From Sporomusa acidovorans (lineage in GTDB: Bacteria; Bacillota; Negativicutes; Sporomusales; Sporomusaceae): 64,000 bases of DNA. The notes beneath the pieces were generated by a model. The model was given only the letters and a program-made list of their open reading frames with translations, was not told the origin of the DNA and searched no databases. Positions 51,598-62,072 of the stretch are shown here, one piece after another (positions within the stretch are counted from its first letter, which is position 1; the number at the start of each line of letters is the position of its first letter). Made by a program: the position numbers and the translations under genes. The stretch is from positions 1 through 64,000 of the forward strand of contig NZ_FNAM01000017.1 in assembly GCF_900101845.1 (NCBI RefSeq). The letters are read 5' to 3'.

Positions 51598-53958
51598 CTA
51601 AGCCAATCTGGCGACAGTGGCACCGGTGCCACCCTCATTAAGGTCGGCAATTCGTATTCCTTTTATGTGCGAATGGTTTTCAAGATATGATTTAACTCCC
51701 TTTCGTAAAGCCCCTGTTCCTTTACCATGGATGATCAGCACTTCGTTTAAACCAGATAGCACTGCATCATCAATATATTTATCAAGGAGCACTTCTGCTT
51801 CTTCAATTGTCATACCGCGAATATCAATTTGCCTTGCTACGGAATCGGTTCTTACCATACTTACATGTTTGGTTACCGGCTGGTTTTTGGGTTTGCCTGA
51901 CTCGGCCAATAATCGGCAAGCAGATACTGCTACCGTTAATTTTAGAACTCCAAGCTGTACAGTTACATCGGTGCCATTGACAGCCAGCACCTCCCCCTTT
52001 TGTTTCACTGTCGTAACATAAACAGTCATGCCTGGTTTAAGTGCTTCTGCGGATAACTCGGCACCGGCTGCTTGATCTGTGATGGCAAGTCCGTTTATTT
52101 CTGTATTGCTGGCCCGCAACTTCTGCCGGGCATGTTCAATAGCCTGCTGTCTTTCACGGCTATTATGCTCAGAAAATTGCTCTTTCAGCTCACTAATTAT
52201 CTCTTCAGCATTACGCCGGGCCTGGCGAATAACGGCGGCGGCCTCTTCCTGAGCCTTTATCAATACCGCATTCTTTTTTTCCGCAACAGCCCGTTCATCG
52301 GCCAATACTTTTTCTTTTACTCTACCCATTTCCTGTTCTAAACGACTTAGCTCATCCAAACGTGAACTATATGCTTTTTTCTGATCTTCCAACGCCCGCA
52401 AAACCGTTTCAAAATCTGCATGTTCTTTATGAATTAACGCTTTTGCGCGCTCAATAATTTTAGCGGATAAGCCCAGGCGCTGGCTGATGGCAAATGCATT
52501 GCTGCTGCCGGGTATCCCAATCAGCAGCCGATAGGTTGGCCGCAGGGTTTGTATATCAAATTCTACGCTGGCATTCTCAATGCCCTCGCGGGAATAGGCA
52601 AATGTTTTTAACTCACTATAATGTGTAGTGGCGATAGTTTTCGCCCCAACTGTATGAATGTGTTCCAAAATTGACATGGCCAAAGCCGCCCCTTCGCTGG
52701 GGTCGGTCCCTGCACCTATTTCATCAATGAGAACTAAATCGTCCGCGCCTATTTTCTTTAAAATTCCTACCAGGTTAGTCATATGACCGGAAAACGTGCT
52801 CAAACTCTGCTCAATACTCTGCTCATCCCCTATATCGGCAAAGATATTGCCAATAATCGGCATCTCAGAATCAGGCGCAGCGGGGATAAATAAACCTGCT
52901 TGCGTCATAAGGGCAAACAAACCTACCGTTTTAAGTGTTACCGTTTTCCCACCGGTATTCGGACCGGTAATCAGTAAAGTAGTAAAGTGGCGCCCAAGCT
53001 GTACGTCTATTGGCACCACATGTTCAGCAGGGATCAGCGGATGTCTGGCTTGGATAAGATTTACAAAACCTTGTTGACTAATAATTGGCTGAGTAGCTCT
53101 CATATCAATACTTAGTTTAGCTTTAGCAAAAACAAAATCCAGCTGAGCCAAAATTACAAGGTTTTCCCCTAGAGGTTCCGCCACTTGGGCAATTTGACCG
53201 GTTACTACTGTTAAAATCCGTTCAATCTCATGCTTTTCGGCAGTTATGAGTTGTTTAATATCATTATTTAAGTTCACAATAGCCATTGGCTCGATGAATA
53301 AAGTGGCGCCACTAGCCGATTGATCATGCACAATACCGGGAAAATTATTGCGATATTCCTGTTTAATGGGAATAACATAGCGGTCACCACGCATAGTAAC
53401 AAGTGCATCTTGAAAATACTTCTGATATTCACCAGAACGTAAAATGTTGTCCAATTTTTCTTTTACCCGGCTTTGGGCCTGCTTAATTTCCCGTCTGAGC
53501 TTGAGCAGTTCACTGCTGGCGTCGTCGCGGATAACGCCCTGTTCGTTAACAATCGCCTCAATGACTGTTTCAATATTTCTTAATACCATAATTTGACTGG
53601 CACGCAAAGCCAAAAGCGGTGCTTCAATAGATAAATCAGCGAAGAAGGCTTTTATCCTTCTAGCAGCATATAACGTACTGGCCACAGCTAAAAGTTCATG
53701 CGGCTCTAAAATAGCACCAAGTTCAGCTTTTTTTAGCGTAGAGCGCACATCCCGAATTCCGCCAAGCGGTACTGTCGCAATATGATTCAATATCCCGCGA
53801 GCTTCAGCCGTTTCGGCAAGGCGCTTTTGTACTTGCTGCGCCTCGCTTACCGGTACCAGTTCATGGGCAAGTTCCCTGCCCATAACTGAACCTGTACGCG
53901 CTGCAAGCATATCACGGATTTTATCGTATTCCAAGGTTGATAATACGGCTGCTTCCAT
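51598..53958 (-). CDS. mutS2: Endonuclease MutS2
   Basis: A 786-residue MutS2. MutS-like core and clamp domains (1-320), ATPase with Walker A GPNTGGKT (332-339) and the LIDEIGAGTDPSEGAAL segment, a long coiled coil (about 510-640), a KOW-like region and a C-terminal Smr nuclease domain (about 712-786; IDIRGMTIEEAE, IIHGKGTGALRKGV). It suppresses homologous recombination and, in Bacillus, also acts on collided ribosomes. It follows the large U32 gene by 20 bases. Confidence 0.96.
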   Translation of the reverse strand: MEAAVLSTLEYDKIRDMLAARTGSVMGRELAHELVPVSEAQQVQKRLAETAEARGILNHIATVPLGGIRDVRSTLKKAELGAILEPHELLAVASTLYAARRIKAFFADLSIEAPLLALRASQIMVLRNIETVIEAIVNEQGVIRDDASSELLKLRREIKQAQSRVKEKLDNILRSGEYQKYFQDALVTMRGDRYVIPIKQEYRNNFPGIVHDQSASGATLFIEPMAIVNLNNDIKQLITAEKHEIERILTVVTGQIAQVAEPLGENLVILAQLDFVFAKAKLSIDMRATQPIISQQGFVNLIQARHPLIPAEHVVPIDVQLGRHFTTLLITGPNTGGKTVTLKTVGLFALMTQAGLFIPAAPDSEMPIIGNIFADIGDEQSIEQSLSTFSGHMTNLVGILKKIGADDLVLIDEIGAGTDPSEGAALAMSILEHIHTVGAKTIATTHYSELKTFAYSREGIENASVEFDIQTLRPTYRLLIGIPGSSNAFAISQRLGLSAKIIERAKALIHKEHADFETVLRALEDQKKAYSSRLDELSRLEQEMGRVKEKVLADERAVAEKKNAVLIKAQEEAAAVIRQARRNAEEIISELKEQFSEHNSRERQQAIEHARQKLRASNTEINGLAITDQAAGAELSAEALKPGMTVYVTTVKQKGEVLAVNGTDVTVQLGVLKLTVAVSACRLLAESGKPKNQPVTKHVSMVRTDSVARQIDIRGMTIEEAEVLLDKYIDDAVLSGLNEVLIIHGKGTGALRKGVKSYLENHSHIKGIRIADLNEGGTGATVARLA

Positions 53959-53978
53959 GTAATTTCTCTCCTAATTAA

Positions 53979-56477
53979 CTATAGTACTCCCCGGAAATAA
54001 TGTCCCCGGGTAATATGTTCATGCTCGGCACCGGCAATTCTATCTTCCGCAAATAACGGATGGTCTTCTCCCAGGTCGATTAGCGCTCGATACAACCCGG
54101 TAACCCTGGCAACTTCTTCTACATTACTATATTTAGCCTCATACCGCAAGCGGCTCAGACCGGTGCCGGTCAATCTGGGCACATGCGGCAACATGGATAA
54201 TTCTTTGGCGTTCAGAATATGCATACGGCAAAATTGATCGGTTGCCACCGGAAATAATTCATCTTTGCGGTCCTTAAGCCAATACCGCCCGCGCAAACAA
54301 GCCCGCTTACAGTTTTTGCCGTTCTGTCCGCCTAAAAAACTGCCAAGCAGGCAATATTCAGAAATCATCAGTGTCAAATAACCATGCACCAGACATTCCA
54401 GTGGTGCCAGTTTCCTACCAGTGAGCGCTTCGACTTGCGCAAAAGTTAGTTCCGGCGAAAGTGTCAGACTGGCAAATCCTAACCCTGTTAAGTAATTGGC
54501 TGTAACACTATTATAGATATTTAAGGGATAATCGCCGTGCAAAGGGATTGCCGAAAGTTCCTGTACCAACGAAATAAGGCCCATATTGCCTACACTGATG
54601 GCATCCGGTTTAATCTCATTAAATACCGCAATCTCCTCTTTTACGCCGGCTATTTGTCCGGGATGCACCAATCGCGGTGTATTCAAGATAATTTTGCGTC
54701 CGTGCTTTTTTACATAAGCGGCCGCCTGATAATAATCTTCAGCAAATAATGAGCGTTTTTCCAAACATTCGCCGCCAAACATGACAATATCGGCACCATG
54801 TTCAACCGCGGCCACGACTTTATCAAGCTGATCAACATTGACTACCAATTCAGGCTTATTCCTGATAGGTTTTCTCCGTATTGGCGGCAAGAGATCATGG
54901 ATTGTTTTATTCTCAGTCAGCGGGGTTCTGTTGAACCTTGCCAAGCGGTCGGCTTCCAATTGTTCAATTGCCTGGCGCCGGGCTTCATTAATTTCACTGA
55001 CAGGTACCATTACTTGCCCTTTTATCTGGCAGTCCAAGGAATGTAAAGCAAAAACCGTAGTTCCCAAACGTTCAATTTGTTTAGCGACACTCTCTGCCGT
55101 AAGCGGTCTTTTTATAGCCTTTTCCGCAATAAAACCGGTTTGAGCCTGACCGGTAAAACCGTCTGCGTCTGTGAAGGTAATGACCAGCGGCCGTCCTTCT
55201 TCAACGGCTACAGCCACATTTACGGGAATCCGCCGAACGGCTTCTGTTTTGTTAAAAAAAGCGCGGGCTCGTTCCATTAGTTTAGCAGCAAATACCTTAA
55301 ATACCCGGTCATTAACCCGAACTGGCGAAGTGACTGGAACCGCCACGATAGCATGAGCCTGCGCCTCACCAACCGGTTTGCCGTCAACCCACATCGTATG
55401 GACCGTGACGTTTACCCTACCGCCGACTTTAACCCAAAACTCGATAATATCGCCGACCGCAAGTGGTTCATCCAATTTTATAACGGCGACTTTACCATTC
55501 GGCTGATATTCTAGCACCCGCCCAAGTCTCACTCCCCGGTTATTGGGGCGTCTGTCGCTCATCATCGCCCTCCCGTTTTTACCATATAGGTGGGCGGTGG
55601 TAAAATCGCGGTTAAAAATTTGCGCCAAATCCTTCTGGTCCTGCTCGCCGATAGTATATTGCTCCTGATTCGACGAATAACGGTCAATCGCCCGCCGGTA
55701 AGCATCAACGACAACAGCAACATATTCCGGCCGCTTCATCCGGCCTTCGATTTTAAAAGAAGTCACCCCGGCCTTTATAAGTTCGGGAAGTATTTTAATC
55801 GTATTCAAATCTTTGGGACTGAGCAAATATTCACCAGCGTCCGCTTGGCTTAATACATCATTGCCGGCGCTATCAACTAACGTATAAGGCAAGCGGCACG
55901 GCTGAGCACAGCGCCCGCGATTTCCACTGCGGCCGCCAATCATACTGCTCATCAGGCATTGCCCTGAATAAGAAATACATAACGCACCATGAATAAAGGT
56001 TTCTATCTCAATTGTGCAGTTTTTACAGATATACGTAATATCGGCAAGCGATAATTCACGGGCCAGTACTACCCGCTTAAAGCCCATATTGGCTAAGAAG
56101 TTAACTCCTTCTAAATTATGTACTGTCATCTGCGTACTGGCATGCAAGGGCATATCCGGCACAATTTTTTGGGCTACTGCCGCTACTCCCAAATCCTGCA
56201 CAATAATAGCATCAACACCGCTGTCATATAAGTGCCGTAAATAATCGGCCAAAACAGAAAGCTCGCTATCGTCTACAAGCGTGTTAACAGTAACGAAGAC
56301 TGCTACGGCACGCAAGTGGGCAAAACGTACAGCCTCCGCTAATTCCTTATCACTAAAATTCGGAGCATACTGTCTAGCCCCAAACATCCTGCCCCCCAGA
56401 TAAACGGCATTCGCGCCGCTTTCTACCGCCGCAACCAAAGCTTCTTTGCTGCCAACAGGTGCGAGTAATTCAATCAC
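53979..56477 (-). CDS. Large U32 peptidase-family protein (RlhA/YhbU-like, tandem)
   Basis: An 832-residue protein with two U32-type halves. The first (1-330) has ELLAPVGSKEAL, FIHGALCISYSGQCL and CAQPCR cysteines; a DUF3656-like middle part follows (about 380-500); the second half (540-800) repeats the fold with HGADIVMFGG, VHGYLTLMISEYCLLG and CKRACLRGR. E. coli RlhA (about 650 residues, U32 plus DUF3656) hydroxylates C2501 of 23S rRNA, and this is probably its counterpart. The extra degenerate U32 half makes it about 180 residues longer. It overlaps the upstream metalloenzyme gene by 4 bases. Confidence 0.82.
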   Translation of the reverse strand: MIELLAPVGSKEALVAAVESGANAVYLGGRMFGARQYAPNFSDKELAEAVRFAHLRAVAVFVTVNTLVDDSELSVLADYLRHLYDSGVDAIIVQDLGVAAVAQKIVPDMPLHASTQMTVHNLEGVNFLANMGFKRVVLARELSLADITYICKNCTIEIETFIHGALCISYSGQCLMSSMIGGRSGNRGRCAQPCRLPYTLVDSAGNDVLSQADAGEYLLSPKDLNTIKILPELIKAGVTSFKIEGRMKRPEYVAVVVDAYRRAIDRYSSNQEQYTIGEQDQKDLAQIFNRDFTTAHLYGKNGRAMMSDRRPNNRGVRLGRVLEYQPNGKVAVIKLDEPLAVGDIIEFWVKVGGRVNVTVHTMWVDGKPVGEAQAHAIVAVPVTSPVRVNDRVFKVFAAKLMERARAFFNKTEAVRRIPVNVAVAVEEGRPLVITFTDADGFTGQAQTGFIAEKAIKRPLTAESVAKQIERLGTTVFALHSLDCQIKGQVMVPVSEINEARRQAIEQLEADRLARFNRTPLTENKTIHDLLPPIRRKPIRNKPELVVNVDQLDKVVAAVEHGADIVMFGGECLEKRSLFAEDYYQAAAYVKKHGRKIILNTPRLVHPGQIAGVKEEIAVFNEIKPDAISVGNMGLISLVQELSAIPLHGDYPLNIYNSVTANYLTGLGFASLTLSPELTFAQVEALTGRKLAPLECLVHGYLTLMISEYCLLGSFLGGQNGKNCKRACLRGRYWLKDRKDELFPVATDQFCRMHILNAKELSMLPHVPRLTGTGLSRLRYEAKYSNVEEVARVTGLYRALIDLGEDHPLFAEDRIAGAEHEHITRGHYFRGVL

Positions 56478-57391
56478 AAAAATTCATCCTTTCCCAAAGC
56501 TTCGACTATCGCCGGCGTAATACCTGTTAAATCAGTAACGCCGCTTATCGTCGCTTGCGCTTTAAAACCAAGCGCAATAAGCGGAACTTTATTAAGGGTA
56601 TGGGTCTTAACACTGAAATCTTCAAAATTACCATGATCACTTGTTATCAGGAGTAAGGTATCTGCAGGCAATAATGTATAAGCTGTCCGGATAAACTCAT
56701 TCAAAATCCGAACGATATTTTGGGCGTGCTGCCAATCCTGCTTGTGTCCCGCGCGGTCTGTCTGGAAATATTCAAAGATGGTAAATGAATATTTCCTGGA
56801 AATATTAACCAAATTTATTGCTGCTTGCTTCGGTGTTATAGGCTGTACATTTTCTATTCCAAACCTTGGCAACATTTCATTGGTGATATCCTGGTACACA
56901 GCTTGCCCAGCTTGTATATGAGTTAATGATCGCAGTAACATACCGATACTTAAGGCCGCTAAAGTAATTGCCGAATGCCGCCGTTTACGCTTAGCCACTA
57001 GTTCAAAATAATCCGGTGAATACATATTGGCGGAAGTTACCGGCATTTCACGTTCCAACAATTGTTTCATAATATTATGTTCCATGATAAGCTTTGACAG
57101 TTCCGGACCGGGAAAGGCCTGAATATGGCGTCCCATTATCTTAGCCGTATTTAACCCTGTTAAAATAGCCGCCTGGCCGGTAGCACTTTGTGGAAGTCCC
57201 GCCACGCCTAATGTGGCATCAATTTGCACCATGCTACTCTCCGGAGTTAAAATAGGTTCCATTTCTTGACTCAAATGGCAACCAAACAATTCATGAATAA
57301 CGGGCAGGCCAAACCGTATAAACGGATTAATCTCCGGGATATTAGCCCCTAAACCAATACCATCAATAAAAATCATGAGTATTCGCATCAA
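56474..57391 (-). CDS. Alkaline phosphatase-superfamily metalloenzyme (phosphoglycerate mutase-like)
   Basis: A 305-residue protein with the metal-site layout of the alkaline phosphatase/iPGM superfamily: IFIDGIGLG (7-15), a nucleophile loop LPQSATGQAAILTG (66-79), FEYFQTDRAGH near 215, and ITSDHGNFED near 258-267 followed by THTLNKVPL. It is too small for full iPGM (about 510) and lacks the transferase insertion, so it may be a phosphatase or phosphomutase of unknown substrate. Its stop overlaps the start of the large U32 gene, implying a shared pathway. Confidence 0.75.
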   Translation of the reverse strand: MMRILMIFIDGIGLGANIPEINPFIRFGLPVIHELFGCHLSQEMEPILTPESSMVQIDATLGVAGLPQSATGQAAILTGLNTAKIMGRHIQAFPGPELSKLIMEHNIMKQLLEREMPVTSANMYSPDYFELVAKRKRRHSAITLAALSIGMLLRSLTHIQAGQAVYQDITNEMLPRFGIENVQPITPKQAAINLVNISRKYSFTIFEYFQTDRAGHKQDWQHAQNIVRILNEFIRTAYTLLPADTLLLITSDHGNFEDFSVKTHTLNKVPLIALGFKAQATISGVTDLTGITPAIVEALGKDEFL

Positions 57392-57424
57392 TAAAAACCG
57401 TCCTCATATTGCGTAAAGAAAGAA

Positions 57425-57441
57425 GAAGGGTTCATCCCTTC
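57425..57441 (-). terminator. Terminator of the DUF421 gene
   Basis: GAAGGG atgaa CCCTTC stem followed by TTCTTTCTTT on the minus strand, just after the DUF421 stop. Confidence 0.65.
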
Positions 57442-57447
57442 CTCTCG

Positions 57448-58119
57448 TCAATGGAATTCTTTATCTTTGTCTACATTTATTCGCTCATCATTCTTGTTTA
57501 GCCCCTGCTGCTGCCGCAGATTTTCCGCTAAAAACTGGACATTATCCATAAACTGCTCAAACTTTGTCAATTTTTCGCCTGCCAAGCTAAGAGGATTATC
57601 ATAGACACTCTTAATATAACTCTCAAAATCTTTTTTTGTCAAAGGTTCATTTTCAGGCGTACGAATCATGGTAAACTCACCGCAGCTTTCCAGGCGGGCA
57701 CTTTCAATCATAGTAAGATCAGACATATCAAGCCCCTTTTTATGCAGTTCCTGCCGCAGGTCATCATAGTTGAAATGGGTTTTGGCAAAGTTTTCTTTAA
57801 TAAGCTGGCCTTTTTGCACTAAGGTCACAGGCGTGCCTTCAAACCATTTGCGCAGTGTAGTATTCTTTAAGGCCAAGTAACCTATCAATTGTTGCAATAC
57901 AAGCAAAACAATTAGACTCTCAATACCTGTCTCCAGGGTAGGATTTTGATCCATAGTACCAGCAACAATAATATCCCCAATCCCGACCATAATAACAAAG
58001 TCAAAAGGCGATAGTTGACCGACCGTCCGATTACCCATTATTCTAACAACAAGTAAAGCTACAGTGCACAATAGTAACAGGCGCAACAAAACTTGAACTA
58101 ATAAACCGCTATCAAACAC
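57448..58119 (-). CDS. DUF421 membrane protein (YetF/YcaP-like)
   Basis: A 223-residue protein with three N-terminal transmembrane helices (about 8-85; includes RIMGNRTVGQLSPFDFVIMVGIGDI) and a cytosolic YetF-type domain (ALKNTTLRKWFEGTPVTLVQKGQ, then LRQELHKKGLDMSDL). YetF-like proteins are widespread and are often expressed in spore-formers; their function is unresolved. It stands as a single gene between zapA and the metalloenzyme. Confidence 0.85.
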   Translation of the reverse strand: MFDSGLLVQVLLRLLLLCTVALLVVRIMGNRTVGQLSPFDFVIMVGIGDIIVAGTMDQNPTLETGIESLIVLLVLQQLIGYLALKNTTLRKWFEGTPVTLVQKGQLIKENFAKTHFNYDDLRQELHKKGLDMSDLTMIESARLESCGEFTMIRTPENEPLTKKDFESYIKSVYDNPLSLAGEKLTKFEQFMDNVQFLAENLRQQQGLNKNDERINVDKDKEFH

Positions 58120-58191
58120 GGTACCACTCCTTTTCTGTCAGTATTATTAACATGACATTTGAGTGTTATACCGTTCTATGCACAAAAAGTA

Positions 58192-58446
58192 CTATTTATC
58201 CTCTTTTATTAATTCAAGAAGTTCCAGGTAATCCTGTTCTAACCGCAAAAATTCATCCGCAATATTTAATGCTGTTAATACAGCTATTTTAGTTGGCGAT
58301 AACCTGAGATTGGCTTTAGCGGTCTTTTTCATACGCTCATCCAGCATAGCGGCTAGCTGCATGATTCGCTCCGGTTCAATATTCCCCTTAAGCGCATAGC
58401 TTTCACCATAGATCTCAACGGTTACTTTATTTTTCTTATCTGACAT
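58192..58446 (-). CDS. zapA: Cell division protein ZapA
   Basis: An 84-residue FtsZ-ring stabiliser. The start is MSDKKNKVTVEIYGESYAL (ATG at 58446 with AGGTGGA); the 50-codon extension runs back through the pheT terminator and is rejected. The N-terminal beta part and a C-terminal coiled-coil helix (ALNIADEFLRLEQDYLELL) are typical. It lies below pheT, the normal Firmicutes order pheT-zapA-mutS2. Confidence 0.92.
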   Translation of the reverse strand: MSDKKNKVTVEIYGESYALKGNIEPERIMQLAAMLDERMKKTAKANLRLSPTKIAVLTALNIADEFLRLEQDYLELLELIKEDK

Positions 58447-58510
58447 AGTCCACCTAAAAAGATATATTTTATGAGAGTATACTTCTACCAGGCAAAAACT
58501 AATTCCTGCA

Positions 58511-58538
58511 TAAAAAAAGAAAAAGCGGGACAACCCGC
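58511..58538 (-). terminator. Terminator of pheST
   Basis: GCGGG ttgt CCCGC stem followed by TTTTTCTTTTTTT on the minus strand, directly after the pheT stop. Confidence 0.85.
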
Positions 58539-58573
58539 CTATAATTAAAGAAATTAAAATAATGTTTTCGCAA

Positions 58574-61003
58574 CTATTCCCGCAGCTTCGCAGCAAAAGT
58601 ATTTTCTAAATGGGAAACTATTTTTTTGTATTGTTCATCGACTTGTGCATCTGTCAATGTCCGGTCCTTAGCTTGAAAGGTAAGGGAAAAAGCCAAGCTG
58701 CGTGATCCTTTCTCCACTTGCTGACCGGTATATACATCAAATAACTGAACTTGAGTTAATAAGGAACCGGCTTTGCCGGCAATAGCCTCTGTTACAGCAG
58801 CAGCGGTAGTATGTTCGGATAACACAATAGCCAAGTCCCGCGTAACCGCCGGAAACTTAGGAAGTGACTGATTGTCGGGTTTAATGGCGGCATATTTAAC
58901 TAACGTTCTTACCATTAATTCAAAAACATATACCTTTTTGGCTATTTCATAGGCATCAAGTACTTTAGGATGTAATTCGCCGATATAACCGATTAACTCG
59001 CCGTCCTTCTTGATTACTGCTGTTTTACCGGGATGCAGTGACGGATTTTTTCCTGCTTCCACTACATAACCGCAAATTCCGAGTTTCCCCAAAATAGCTT
59101 CAACAGCACCTTTAGCGTCATAAAAATCCACTACATCTCTTGACTGGTTCCAGGCAAGAGTGTGCCGTTTACCCAGCATGGCACCACACAGCATAATCGG
59201 TTCCTCCGGCAACTCCCTGAGTGGTAATTCTGCTGGCAGATATACTGCCCCTACCTCAAATATTCTTAGATCCTCATTTTTGCGAGAAAGGTTACGGATA
59301 ATTGTATCCATAACTCCCCCCAGCAGAGTAGTGCGTAATACCGGGAAATCATCGGTAATAGGATTCAAAACCTCAATTGTACGGCGCAACCCACTGTCAG
59401 CAGGGATGTTAAGTTTATCAAAAGTATCCGGATGCGAAAAACTCAACGAAAGAATTTCTGAAAAGCTATTGCTTGTTAATGCATTTTTAATTTTCCCAAT
59501 AACTACCTGCGTGTAACTTTGTTTGCCTTGTGCCATATCGCCACCAGGTGTAGTGGAAGGAATCTTATCATAACCATAAATTCTGGCTATTTCTTCACTG
59601 ATGTCGGCCGGTAATGCAACGTCCCCCCGCCAGGTAGGTACAGTAACGGTAATTTTTTCCGGTCCGGCTTCAACCTCAAACTCCAGGCGTTTTAATATTT
59701 CGACCATAGTCGCTGCCGGTATATCGGTCCCTAAATAGTGATTGATTTGCCTGGGAGTAAATACGATTTGTTTCGGCAGTTGCATATCCGGATAAACATC
59801 AACAATACCGGAGCAAACATCACATGCTCCCATGCCTTCAAGCAGGCTCGCCGCTCTGTCAAGCGCTTTAATAATGTTGGCCGTATCCACGCCACGCTCA
59901 AATCGTCCTGAGGCTTCTGAGCGAAGCCCGAGGGCCCGCGACGTACGGCGGACGCTTGCTCCATTAAAGGAGGCTGCTTCCAATAATACGTTCTGTGTGT
60001 TCGGCGTTACTTCCGTGGCTAACCCGCCCATAACCCCGGCAATACCGACCGCCTGCACAGCGTCGGCAATTACCAGCATATCAGGTCCAAGTTCGCGTTT
60101 AACACCGTCAAGGGTAGTTAGTTTCTCACCGGGATTGGCCTTGCGTACAACCAGGCTGTGACGGGCAAGTAGGTTATAATCATAGGCATGCATGGGTTGA
60201 CCTAACTCCAGCATAACAAAATTGGTAACATCCACAATATTATTAATCGGCCGCATTCCCGCAGCTTGCAGACGGTGCTGCATCCAGGCAGGCGACGGTC
60301 CAACTTTGATATTCTGTAGAATCCTTGCGGCAAATCTCGAACAAAGATTAGAATCCTCAATTTGGATATTGGTTAGCGAACTCGCTTTCTCTTTGCCTGT
60401 TTCCTTTACATTAAGCATCGGTTTTTTTAGTGCCGCCCCTGTAAGTACAGAAATCTCCCGGGCAATGCCAATCATGCTGAAACAATCCGCCCGGTTGGCG
60501 GTAAGTTCGAATGCAAGCACAACATCATCAAGCCCCAGTGCTGTGTGAATATCAACACCAATATCCGTATCTGCGGGCAAAATATAGATTCCATTTCTCG
60601 CCTCAGGTGAGACCAGTTTGCTATCAATTGCCAATTCTTCCGTAGAGCATAGCATACCGTTCGACAGCATTCCCCGCAGCTTGGTCGGCTTAATTTTCAT
60701 TCCATTTGGCAACTTAGCACCAATCGTAGCAACCGGTACAATATGTCCCTGACGGACATTGGTTGCCCCAGTTATGATTGTTGAGACCTCGGTTCCAATA
60801 TCTATTTTACAAACCGATAATTTATCGGCATCAGGATGAGGTTCAATGGCTACGACCTTACCTGTGACCACCCCGGAAATGTTTTGACCTAATACTTCCA
60901 CCGCTTCAACCGGAATCCCGGCCATAGTCAACATATCCGCCAGTTTTTCCGGTGTTTCTTTTATTTCAACATAATCTGTAAGCCATTTACTTGACGCTCT
61001 CAT
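58574..61003 (-). CDS. pheT: Phenylalanine--tRNA ligase beta subunit
   Basis: An 809-residue beta subunit. Domains in order: N-terminal B1 and the EMAP-like tRNA-binding OB fold (about 40-150; GKVVAIEPHPDADKLSVCK), B3/B4 editing domain (about 210-390), B5 (about 400-475), the catalytic-like core, and the C-terminal ferredoxin-fold anticodon-binding domain (KFPAVTRDLAIVL onward). It follows pheS by 20 bases under the Phe T-box. Confidence 0.97.
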   Translation of the reverse strand: MRASSKWLTDYVEIKETPEKLADMLTMAGIPVEAVEVLGQNISGVVTGKVVAIEPHPDADKLSVCKIDIGTEVSTIITGATNVRQGHIVPVATIGAKLPNGMKIKPTKLRGMLSNGMLCSTEELAIDSKLVSPEARNGIYILPADTDIGVDIHTALGLDDVVLAFELTANRADCFSMIGIAREISVLTGAALKKPMLNVKETGKEKASSLTNIQIEDSNLCSRFAARILQNIKVGPSPAWMQHRLQAAGMRPINNIVDVTNFVMLELGQPMHAYDYNLLARHSLVVRKANPGEKLTTLDGVKRELGPDMLVIADAVQAVGIAGVMGGLATEVTPNTQNVLLEAASFNGASVRRTSRALGLRSEASGRFERGVDTANIIKALDRAASLLEGMGACDVCSGIVDVYPDMQLPKQIVFTPRQINHYLGTDIPAATMVEILKRLEFEVEAGPEKITVTVPTWRGDVALPADISEEIARIYGYDKIPSTTPGGDMAQGKQSYTQVVIGKIKNALTSNSFSEILSLSFSHPDTFDKLNIPADSGLRRTIEVLNPITDDFPVLRTTLLGGVMDTIIRNLSRKNEDLRIFEVGAVYLPAELPLRELPEEPIMLCGAMLGKRHTLAWNQSRDVVDFYDAKGAVEAILGKLGICGYVVEAGKNPSLHPGKTAVIKKDGELIGYIGELHPKVLDAYEIAKKVYVFELMVRTLVKYAAIKPDNQSLPKFPAVTRDLAIVLSEHTTAAAVTEAIAGKAGSLLTQVQLFDVYTGQQVEKGSRSLAFSLTFQAKDRTLTDAQVDEQYKKIVSHLENTFAAKLRE

Positions 61004-61023
61004 AACCTTCCCCCTTCAAGCAT

Positions 61024-62046
61024 TTAGAATTGACGTAAGAAACGTATGTCATTATCAAAAAACAGTCTGAGGTCATCAATACCATAAGTCAGCATCGCAA
61101 TCCGTTCTACCCCCATACCAAAAGCAAACCCGCTGACCTTATCCGGATCAAACTTGCTCATTTCCAGTACGCGGGGGTGAACCATGCCGGAACCTAAGAT
61201 TTCCAGCCAACCTGTTCCGGAGCAGACGCGGCATCCTTTGCCCTCACACATTACACAGGAAATGTCCACTTCGGCACTTGGCTCGGTAAAAGGGAAAAAG
61301 CTGGGCCGAAACCGTACTTTAACTCTATTGCCAAAAATTTCTTTAGAGAATAATTCAAGGGTTCCTTTCAAATCAGCAAAGCTAATGTTTTTATCAACCA
61401 CTAACCCTTCCACTTGTTGGAACATAGGGGAATGCGTAGCATCATAATCCCGGCGATATACTTTTCCGGGAGCAATAATCCGGATTGGTTGGTTAGGTTC
61501 TGAGGACTGCATCGTACGTACCTGCACAGGTGAAGTGTGTGTTCTCAGTAAAAACTCCTTAGTAATATAAAAAGAGTCTTGCATATCACGGGCCGGATGA
61601 TCTTGCGGCAAATTCAGCGCTTCGAAGTTATAGTAATCCTTTTCCACTTCAGGGCCCTCGGCAATTTCAAACCCCATGCGCATAAAGGTATCTTTAATCC
61701 GGTTCAATGTTAATGTCAGGGGATGTAGATGTCCAGGGTCAGCGATGCGACCAGGCAAGGTTACATCAATGGTTTCTGATGCTAGTTTTCGGGTAAGTTC
61801 AGCCTGTTTTATAGCTTCCAATTTATCAGCTATAATCTTTTCCAACTGACCTCTAATTTCGTTAACCACTTGCCCTATCCGCGGACGTTCTTCAGGGCTT
61901 AAAGCTCCCAGACCGCGTAGCATACCAGTGAGTAGTCCCTTTTTACCCAAGTATTTAATCTTTACATCATTGAGTGCCTCTTTATTGGTGATTTCTGACA
62001 ACTCTTTAAGGGCTGTGTCCCTTAATGATTTGAGTTCTTGTTCCAT
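61024..62046 (-). CDS. pheS: Phenylalanine--tRNA ligase alpha subunit
   Basis: A 340-residue class II catalytic subunit. An N-terminal coiled coil (1-85) precedes the core with motif 1 ([13 protein letters not shown]), motif 2 ([20 protein letters not shown]) and motif 3 ([11 protein letters not shown] near 312-322). [18 protein letters not shown] segment, a usual Cys cluster in Firmicutes PheS, is present near 265. Expression is controlled by the T-box leader upstream. Confidence 0.97.
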   Translation of the reverse strand: MEQELKSLRDTALKELSEITNKEALNDVKIKYLGKKGLLTGMLRGLGALSPEERPRIGQVVNEIRGQLEKIIADKLEAIKQAELTRKLASETIDVTLPGRIADPGHLHPLTLTLNRIKDTFMRMGFEIAEGPEVEKDYYNFEALNLPQDHPARDMQDSFYITKEFLLRTHTSPVQVRTMQSSEPNQPIRIIAPGKVYRRDYDATHSPMFQQVEGLVVDKNISFADLKGTLELFSKEIFGNRVKVRFRPSFFPFTEPSAEVDISCVMCEGKGCRVCSGTGWLEILGSGMVHPRVLEMSKFDPDKVSGFAFGMGVERIAMLTYGIDDLRLFFDNDIRFLRQF

Positions 62047-62072
62047 ACATGCCTCCTAAAAAAATTAAGTAA

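Noticed and set aside
58447..58596. 50-codon N-terminal extension of zapA
   Set aside because: It would span the pheT terminator and its T-run; the internal ATG has an AGGTGGA site and gives normal ZapA length.
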